This document shows, piece after piece, positions 57,680 to 64,000 of a stretch of DNA of 64,000 nt (position 1 is its first letter; every line of letters starts with the position of its first letter). The notes below the pieces were generated by a model, which was given only the letters and a program-made list of their open reading frames with translations, was not told the origin of the DNA and did no database searches. Both the position numbers and the translations under genes were made by a program. Source of the DNA: Bradyrhizobium guangxiense (GTDB lineage: Bacteria > Pseudomonadota > Alphaproteobacteria > Rhizobiales > Xanthobacteraceae); NCBI RefSeq assembly GCF_004114915.1, contig NZ_CP022219.1, forward strand, positions 6,354,501 to 6,418,500, read 5' to 3'.

Positions 57680-58654
57680 ATGGCCGACGCGACCACCAGC
57701 ACCGATATTCGCCTTCGTGAAGGCTCTTCGATCGCGCAGCGGCTGGTGATGTCCGGCTTTGCCGCCGCCGTCGCGCTGTGCTTCACGCCGGGCCTGTTCA
57801 CCCAGGACATTCTGGAGATCGTCATTTCAGTGGTCGCGCTGCTGGTCGGCGCGGGATTCGTCGTCGGCATCATGCTGGCGCCGGCGGTGGTATGGATCAT
57901 CACGCCGAACGAGATCCTGATCGGGCGGCAAAGTCCGTTTGGAAAGCTGCGCACGCGCATCGTGGCCAAAGACGACATCACGGGGTTGCAGGTCCCCGGC
58001 AGCAAGCGGGTGAAGGCCCGCTTTCAACTCGTCTTCACGCTGGCCTCGGGAGAACGCCTGACGTCGCCACCGATCGCCGACGTCACCCATGTTCGCGACA
58101 CCGTCGCCCGGATCGCCGCGCAGTTCGAAGTTCCCAATGTCGAGGAGCCCGTCAATCCGCTCGATGCCAGCAATCCCGAGATGCATCTCGGCGAGCCGCC
58201 GGAGGCGTTTTCCGCACGCGACATCAGGATCGTGTCGTTGGTCGCCGTCGCTCTATCCGCCGTGCCCTACGCCTACAAGCTCTGGCGCGGATGGCCGCCC
58301 ACCCATGTCGACATCCTGCTGCTGCCGCTCGGCGTGATTGCGGCGTTCGCCGTGCATCGCTACGCCAACCTCGTGACTGGCGCATTCTGGATCATCCGCG
58401 AGGGCGACATCCGCGTCGAACGCCTGTGGGGTGACGGCACGCCGCGTGCGGACCATATCGAGGGGCATGAGGTGAAGACGATCACCCTGGACCGCCGCGG
58501 GCGATCCGAGGACGAACATTGCATCGTGACGATCCGCCTGCGCTCGGGACGACGGTTTCGCAGCCCGCGGATCGGCTCCCGGGTCGAGGCCCGCGCCGTC
58601 GGAACGGAGATCGTGCGGCGGCTGGGGATCGCGGCGGAGAGCAACAAGATCTGA
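57680..58654 (+). CDS. Membrane protein of unknown function
   Basis: 324 residues from ATG 57680; GTG 57608 would add 24 residues across a hairpin. Four membrane segments in two pairs (RLVMSGFAAAVALCF, EIVISVVALLVGAGFVVGI; RIVSLVAVALSAVPYAY, LLLPLGVIAAFAVH). Each pair is followed by a soluble beta-rich region that looks PH-domain-like (TPNEILIGRQSPFGKLRTRI and IREGDIRVERLWGDGTPR). I do not recognise a named family. No clear operon partner. Confidence 0.7.
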   Translation: MADATTSTDIRLREGSSIAQRLVMSGFAAAVALCFTPGLFTQDILEIVISVVALLVGAGFVVGIMLAPAVVWIITPNEILIGRQSPFGKLRTRIVAKDDITGLQVPGSKRVKARFQLVFTLASGERLTSPPIADVTHVRDTVARIAAQFEVPNVEEPVNPLDASNPEMHLGEPPEAFSARDIRIVSLVAVALSAVPYAYKLWRGWPPTHVDILLLPLGVIAAFAVHRYANLVTGAFWIIREGDIRVERLWGDGTPRADHIEGHEVKTITLDRRGRSEDEHCIVTIRLRSGRRFRSPRIGSRVEARAVGTEIVRRLGIAAESNKI

Positions 58655-58679
58655 CTGTGAGCCGGCAGCTTGCCTGCGG

Positions 58680-58826
58680 CCATCCTTCGAGACGCCCGCC
58701 TGCGGCGGGCCCTCAGGATGAGGGCAGAGTGTGCGGGACAATTTCGATGAGCACCGCTGTTTCTCAGCCTCATCCTGAGGAGACCGCGCAGCGATCGTCT
58801 CGAAGGACGAGGCGCGCTCAGACCCC
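58680..58826. repeat. Palindromic repeat in the gap before the L,D-transpeptidase
   Basis: CATCCTTCGAGACGCCCGCC with CCTCAGGATGAGG on the left, and CCTCATCCTGAGGAGACCGC with TCTCGAAGGACGAGG on the right, form two nested inverted arms. The rest of the 398-bp gap 58655-59052 shows no gene on either strand. Confidence 0.7.
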
Positions 58827-59052
58827 CGCCAAGTAGCCCTGCCTGCGGGCGAGCAGGGAGCGCAGCGAGCCCAGCCGCGACAATCACTGCTTTTCGCGCC
58901 ATCCCCTGTTTGTGGCATTGCGTGGAGCGCGTCAAAAAACCAAAGCATTCTCGTGACATATCAGGGCGGCCGGCCATCAACTTGCCATGAACCTGCCCCT
59001 GAGATTTGATGGCTTTGAATGATTTGCGCTGTGGCAGCGGGGAGAGCATCAC

Positions 59053-59646
59053 ATGACCAATTTTCGTCGCCTGACCGGCATGTTCATGGCTGCGGTGGGG
59101 CTTATCCTGTCCGCGCCGCAAGCCTTCGCCCAGCAGCCTGACCGCGGCGACGAACCGGGCCTGATCGCCGACGACGGCTACGAGCTCGAGCCGGAATGGC
59201 AGAAGCAGGTGGTGTACTTCCGCACCACCGAAGCGCCGGGCACCATCATCGTCTCGACCGCGGAGCGGCACCTCTATCTGGTGCAGCCCGGCGGGCGCGC
59301 GATCCGCTACGGCATCGGCGTCGGCCGTGACGGCTTCCAGTGGCAGGGCCTCGTGACCATCACCAACAAGAAGGAATGGCCGGACTGGACGCCGCCGCCG
59401 GAGATGATCCAGCGCCAGCCCTATCTGCCGCGCTTCATGGCCGGCGGCCCCGGCAATCCGCTCGGGGCCCGCGCGATGTATCTCGGCACCACCGTCTACC
59501 GCATCCACGGCACCAACCGGCCCGACACGATCGGCACCAAGGTCTCCTCGGGCTGCTTCCGTCTCGTCAACAACGACGTCGCCGATCTCTACGATCGCGT
59601 CCCTGTCGGCACCAAGGTGGTGATCCGGCAGAAGCCCGAGCTCTGA
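59053..59646 (+). CDS. L,D-transpeptidase (YkuD domain)
   Basis: 197 residues. Signal peptide RLTGMFMAAVGLILSAPQAFA (about 6-26). The YkuD domain spans about 63-195 with the catalytic motif HGTNRPDTIGTKVSSGCFR: H152, C168 and R170. It forms 3-3 peptidoglycan cross-links or attaches proteins to peptidoglycan in the periplasm. Length and signal are typical of the many rhizobial paralogues. Confidence 0.92.
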   Translation: MTNFRRLTGMFMAAVGLILSAPQAFAQQPDRGDEPGLIADDGYELEPEWQKQVVYFRTTEAPGTIIVSTAERHLYLVQPGGRAIRYGIGVGRDGFQWQGLVTITNKKEWPDWTPPPEMIQRQPYLPRFMAGGPGNPLGARAMYLGTTVYRIHGTNRPDTIGTKVSSGCFRLVNNDVADLYDRVPVGTKVVIRQKPEL

Positions 59647-59729
59647 GGCTTTGATGCGAGCATGGTCCTCCGGATCATGCTCGTCGCCTTCCCCTCCGAT
59701 TCCTTTTCCCGATTTTTCGAGAGAGCAAC

Positions 59730-60770
59730 ATGATGCGCAGTTTTCGTGGCGGCCTGCTGATCGGGCTCGCGGTCGCCGTGCTGGTCGCCGTCCTGGCCAT
59801 CATCTATGAATTCTACGACACCCGCACGCTGAAGCGCACCGTGCGCCGCGGCGAGGTGCTGTGTGGTGTCAACCGGGGTCTGCCGGGCTTCTCGATTCCC
59901 GACGACAAGGGCAACTGGACCGGCTTCGATGTCGACTTCTGCCGCGCGGTGGCAGCCGCCATCTTCAACGACCCGAGCAAGGCCAAATTCGTCCCGCTCG
60001 ATGCCAGCGAACGCTTCAAGGAATTGCAGAGCCGCAAGGTGGACATCCTCTCGCGCAACTCGACCTGGAGCATGGCGCGCGAGCTGGACTACGACCTCTA
60101 TTTCCCCGCGGTCGCCTATTACGACGGCGCCGGCTTCATGCTGCCGCGTTCGCGCAACAAGGAGACCTCGCTGGACCTGACCGGCAGCAAGGTCTGCGTG
60201 CAGGCCGGCACCACCACGGCACTCAACGTCGCCGATTACTTCAAAGCCAACAACATGAAGTATGACGAGGTGAAGTTCGACAAGCTGGATGACGTGGTGA
60301 AGGCCTACGACACCGGCAAGTGCGACACGCTCTCGGCCGACGTCTCCCAGCTCTATGCGCTCAGGCTGAACCTCGCCAAGCCCGGCGACCACATGATCCT
60401 GCCGGACATGATCTCCAAGGAGCCGCTCGCCCCCGTCGTGCGCCAGCGCGACGACGACTGGATGATGATCGTGAAGTGGACGCTGTATGCCATGATCAAC
60501 GCCGAGGAGCTCGGCGTCACCTCGGAGAACATCGACGAAGCGCTGAAGTCGAAGAAGCCGGAAGTGATGCGCCTCGTCGGCACCGAAGGCAATTACGGCG
60601 AGCAGCTCGGCCTGACCAAGGACTGGGTCGTCCGCATCATCCGCCATGTCGGCAATTACGGCGAGATGTATGACCGCAACATCGGCGAGAAGTCGAAGCT
60701 GAAGATTCCGCGCGGCATGAACCAGCTGTGGAACGCCGGCGGCGTGCAGTACGCACCGCCGATGAGGTAA
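59730..60770 (+). CDS. Amino-acid ABC binding protein (AapJ-like), orphan
   Basis: 346 residues from ATG 59730 or the next ATG. The first 30 residues hold one hydrophobic helix (GGLLIGLAVAVLVAVLAIIY) without an AXA cleavage site, so the protein may stay membrane-anchored. The family 3 binding fold follows (RRGEVLCGVNRGLPGFSIPD, VQAGTTTALNVADYF). It resembles the AapJ/BztA general amino-acid binding proteins. No permease or ATPase follows, unlike in the aapJQMP operon. Confidence 0.88.
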   Translation: MMRSFRGGLLIGLAVAVLVAVLAIIYEFYDTRTLKRTVRRGEVLCGVNRGLPGFSIPDDKGNWTGFDVDFCRAVAAAIFNDPSKAKFVPLDASERFKELQSRKVDILSRNSTWSMARELDYDLYFPAVAYYDGAGFMLPRSRNKETSLDLTGSKVCVQAGTTTALNVADYFKANNMKYDEVKFDKLDDVVKAYDTGKCDTLSADVSQLYALRLNLAKPGDHMILPDMISKEPLAPVVRQRDDDWMMIVKWTLYAMINAEELGVTSENIDEALKSKKPEVMRLVGTEGNYGEQLGLTKDWVVRIIRHVGNYGEMYDRNIGEKSKLKIPRGMNQLWNAGGVQYAPPMR

Positions 60771-60794
60771 GGCGGTCTCGCCACCCTCTCAACT

Positions 60795-60896
60795 GTCATC
60801 GCCCGGCTTGCCCGGGCGATCCAGTATTCCAGAGACGTCAAACGTTTGCGGAGAGGCCGCGGCGTACTGGGTCGCCCGGTCAAGCCGGGCGACGAC
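60795..60896. repeat. Intergenic palindromic repeat, family B copy 2
   Basis: GTCATCGCCCGGCTTGCCCGGGCGATCC on the left in two arms, and GGTCGCCCGGTCAAGCCGGGCGACGAC on the right. It lies between two convergent genes and could terminate both. Confidence 0.8.
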
Positions 60897-60935
60897 ACCG
60901 AGGGGGAGGTGCGCCCTCGCGCCCCAACCGCCGTC

Positions 60936-62075
60936 TCAATACTCCCGTGCGCGCGCCAGCTGCTCGGTGTGGTAGTTCGCATCGCCGAACAGCTCCTCGC
61001 AGACCCGCGCGCGCTTCATGAAGAAGCCAATGTCGAACTGATCGGTCATGCCCATGCCGCCATGCATCTGCACGCCTTCCTGCACCGCGCGCGTGGCGGT
61101 GGTGCCGGCGCGCGCCTTGGCGACCGCGACGCCCAGCGCGGCCTTGGCGACGTCGGCGTCCAGCGCCTGCAGCGCCTTCATGGTGGCGGCGCGGGTGATC
61201 TCGATGTCGACATAGAGCTCGGCGGCGCGGTGCTGCAGCGCCTGGAATTCGCCGATCAGCTTGCCGAACTGCTTGCGGCTCTTGAGGTACTCGACCGTGC
61301 GATTGAAGACCTCGTCGCTGAGGCCGACCATCTCGGCGGCGACCGCGCCGCGGCCGATGTCGAGCACGCCGTCGAGCAGCGCGCCGCCCTGATCGACCTC
61401 ACCAAGCACGCTGTCGGCATTGACCTCGACATTGGCGAACTCGATCCGGGCCGCATTGTGGGCGTCGACCATGATGGTGCGCTCGATCGCGACGCCCTTG
61501 GCCCTGGGGCTGACCAGGAACAGCGTCAGGCCCTCGCGCTCGCCGGGTGAGCCTGCGGTGCGGGCGGCGACGATCAGGAGATCGGCAACGTGGCCATCGA
61601 CCACTAGCGCCTTGGCACCGGAGAGCTTGAAGCCATTGCCGGCGCGCACGGCCTGCAGGCTGGTCTGCAGCGGGCGATGCTTGGCGCCTTCGTCGATCGC
61701 CAGCGTCGCGAGCAGCGAGCCATTGGACACTTTCGGCAGATATTCCGACTTCTGCGCGGCATTGCCACCGCGGCTCAGCGCCGAAGCCGCGACCACCGAG
61801 GTGGCAAGAAAGGGCGACGGCATCAGGGTGCGGCCGATCTCCTCCATCACGACACCGGCCTCGACATAGCCGAGCCCGCTGCCGCCGAACTCTTCCGGCA
61901 CGAGCAAGCCGGCAAAGCCCATCTCCGCGAAGGCGTGCCAAAGCTCCTTGGAGAAGCCGGTGGGATCCTTGCTGTCGCGCAAGTGCCGCAGGTGCGACAC
62001 CGGCGCCTTGTCGCTGATCAGCCCGCGCGCGCTGTCGCGGAGCATCGATTGTTCTTCGGTGAGGACGAGGGCCAT
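60936..62075 (-). CDS. Acyl-CoA dehydrogenase, non-EGT partner subunit
   Basis: 379 residues from ATG 62075. Acyl-CoA dehydrogenase fold: LLVPEEFGGSGLGYVEAGVV in the N-terminal domain and RKQFGKLIGEFQALQHRAAE in the C-terminal domain, then QMHGGMGMT. The usual catalytic-base motif (EGT after the C-terminal helices) is missing; FMKRARVCEELFGD lies there instead. Such members act as the second subunit of a heteromeric enzyme (as in PimCD or FadE pairs). The upstream neighbour, another acyl-CoA dehydrogenase, is the natural partner. Confidence 0.88.
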   Translation of the reverse strand: MALVLTEEQSMLRDSARGLISDKAPVSHLRHLRDSKDPTGFSKELWHAFAEMGFAGLLVPEEFGGSGLGYVEAGVVMEEIGRTLMPSPFLATSVVAASALSRGGNAAQKSEYLPKVSNGSLLATLAIDEGAKHRPLQTSLQAVRAGNGFKLSGAKALVVDGHVADLLIVAARTAGSPGEREGLTLFLVSPRAKGVAIERTIMVDAHNAARIEFANVEVNADSVLGEVDQGGALLDGVLDIGRGAVAAEMVGLSDEVFNRTVEYLKSRKQFGKLIGEFQALQHRAAELYVDIEITRAATMKALQALDADVAKAALGVAVAKARAGTTATRAVQEGVQMHGGMGMTDQFDIGFFMKRARVCEELFGDANYHTEQLARAREY

Positions 62076-62109
62076 GGTGGTGTTTCCGAATGTCAAAGTC
62101 TGTTTGGTT

Positions 62110-62214
62110 CGTCATTCCGGGATGCGCCGCAGGCGCAGGCCCGGAATCCATTTCACAGCAGAGAATGCGGCCTGATGGATTCCGGGTTCGCGCTACGCGC
62201 GCCCCGGAATGACA
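62110..62214. repeat. Palindromic repeat, family D copy 3
   Basis: CGTCATTCCGGGATGCGCCGCAGG at the left in two blocks and GCGCCCCGGAATGACAG at the right, about 105 bp, between the two acyl-CoA dehydrogenase genes. Confidence 0.8.
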
Positions 62215-62215
62215 G

Positions 62216-63415
<1,200 letters not shown>

Positions 63416-63554
63416 GGTCGTTTCCATCAAACAAAAATCGACTTGTTGGCGGCGACTCTGGGCCAAGCTTCCGCGGAATTCAACCACTTCCGCGGGGCCG
63501 CATTCGGCTATAGTCGCCCTCGTGGCGGTGCTTGAAAACAAAGAGGAAACGACA

Positions 63555-64000
63555 ATGCGCCTGAAGCTTCTTTCGCCTGGCGAAATGAACGAGAGCCAGC
63601 GGCAGACCTATGACGAGTCGATTGCCGGCAAGCGCGGCAAGCCGCCGGCGCCGATGATGGCCTGGCTCAACAGCCCCGACATGGCCCGTCACGCCACGCG
63701 GCTCGGCGAGGTGCTGCGCTATGACACGATCTTCCCGGCAAAGCTGTCGGAGATCGCGATCCTGGTGACGGCACGGCACTGGACCGCGCATTACGAATGG
63801 TACGCGCATAAGCGCCTCGCGCTCGCCGGCGGCATGGACCCGAAAGTGATCGACGCCATCCGCGACCGCCGCACGCCCGAGTTCGACGATCCCAGGGGCC
63901 GGATGATCTACGACCTCGCGAAGTCGCTGCACGAGGGCCACGGCGTCGAGAAGGGCCTCTACGACGAGGCCGTGAAGCTGCTCGGCGAGCGCGGCGTGGT
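63555..64000 (+). CDS. Carboxymuconolactone-decarboxylase-family protein, cut by right edge
   Basis: 148 codons visible from ATG 63555 (AGAGGAAA upstream). The CMD signature region KLSEIAILVTARHWTAHYEW (cut here) and AHKRLALAGGMDP lacks the CxxC of AhpD, so it is more like the decarboxylase branch or an uncharacterised CMD protein. It is divergent from the acyl-CoA dehydrogenase pair. The 3' end lies outside the window. Confidence 0.82.
   Translation, partial: MRLKLLSPGEMNESQRQTYDESIAGKRGKPPAPMMAWLNSPDMARHATRLGEVLRYDTIFPAKLSEIAILVTARHWTAHYEWYAHKRLALAGGMDPKVIDAIRDRRTPEFDDPRGRMIYDLAKSLHEGHGVEKGLYDEAVKLLGERGV

Overview
The window is high-GC DNA with codon use, gene order and intergenic palindromes typical of a Bradyrhizobium-like alphaproteobacterium (order Hyphomicrobiales). 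The strongest species-level clue is a LuxI/LuxR pair (18912-20382) that I recognise as BjaI/BjaR-like, the isovaleryl-homoserine-lactone system of Bradyrhizobium. I see no rRNA, tRNA, CRISPR array, transposase, prophage or plasmid gene. It reads as a chromosomal segment rich in aromatic-compound and nitrogen-scavenging catabolism, with about 48 genes.

Layout. 1-2962: left-edge OmpA/BON-like fragment, polysaccharide deacetylase, RhlG-like SDR. 3132-9902: aerobic benzoyl-CoA (box) cluster: benzoate-CoA ligase, alpha/beta hydrolase, boxC and boxB on the minus strand, with the regulator boxR divergent. 10164-14929: truncated haemoglobin, PRC-barrel protein, then an IclR regulator divergent from a Rieske oxygenase followed by a glutamine-synthetase-like enzyme. 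15076-18403: branched-chain-type ABC transporter (F, G, M, H) without a binding protein; its upstream region carries three TGCA boxes at 10-bp spacing, the same motif type as upstream of boxC, which suggests it is a BoxR-controlled uptake system. 18692-20727: quorum-sensing locus with two small proteins. 21025-30534: LysR regulator plus an eight-gene quinate/shikimate operon (NAD-type shikimate/quinate dehydrogenase, complete ABC importer, Gfo/Idh oxidoreductase, 3-dehydroshikimate dehydratase) that should deliver protocatechuate. 30578-35857: orphan binding protein, NDH-2, feruloyl-CoA-synthetase-like ligase and divergent MarR.

36051-46542: nitrogen-scavenging regulon: allophanate hydrolase (AtzF) in one direction; a dipeptide-type ABC transporter, AtzG, AtzE, an AtzH/HpxZ-like protein and a GntR regulator in the other. 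Both transcription units start with sequences that match the sigma-54 promoter consensus, which fits control by nitrogen limitation. The transporter ATPase contains an in-frame copy of a palindromic intergenic repeat. 46907-49262: atypical aminoglycoside-phosphotransferase-fold protein and an orphan UgpB-like binding protein. 49454-55012: a signalling module of TRAP-type binding protein, membrane histidine kinase, soluble REC-kinase hybrid and OmpR-type regulator, with no transporter membrane subunit. 55331-64000: ECF sigma factor flanked by 14-bp repeats and followed by a terminator, CcdA/thioredoxin pair, membrane protein, L,D-transpeptidase, amino-acid binding protein, paired acyl-CoA dehydrogenases and a CMD-family protein cut by the right edge.

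The common theme is aromatic acids feeding CoA-thioester and protocatechuate routes. Several expected partners (boxA, boxD, pca genes, electron-transfer partner of the Rieske enzyme, cyanuric-acid hydrolase) are not in the window. Sequence and motif statements are read directly from the DNA; substrate assignments are from family knowledge and context.
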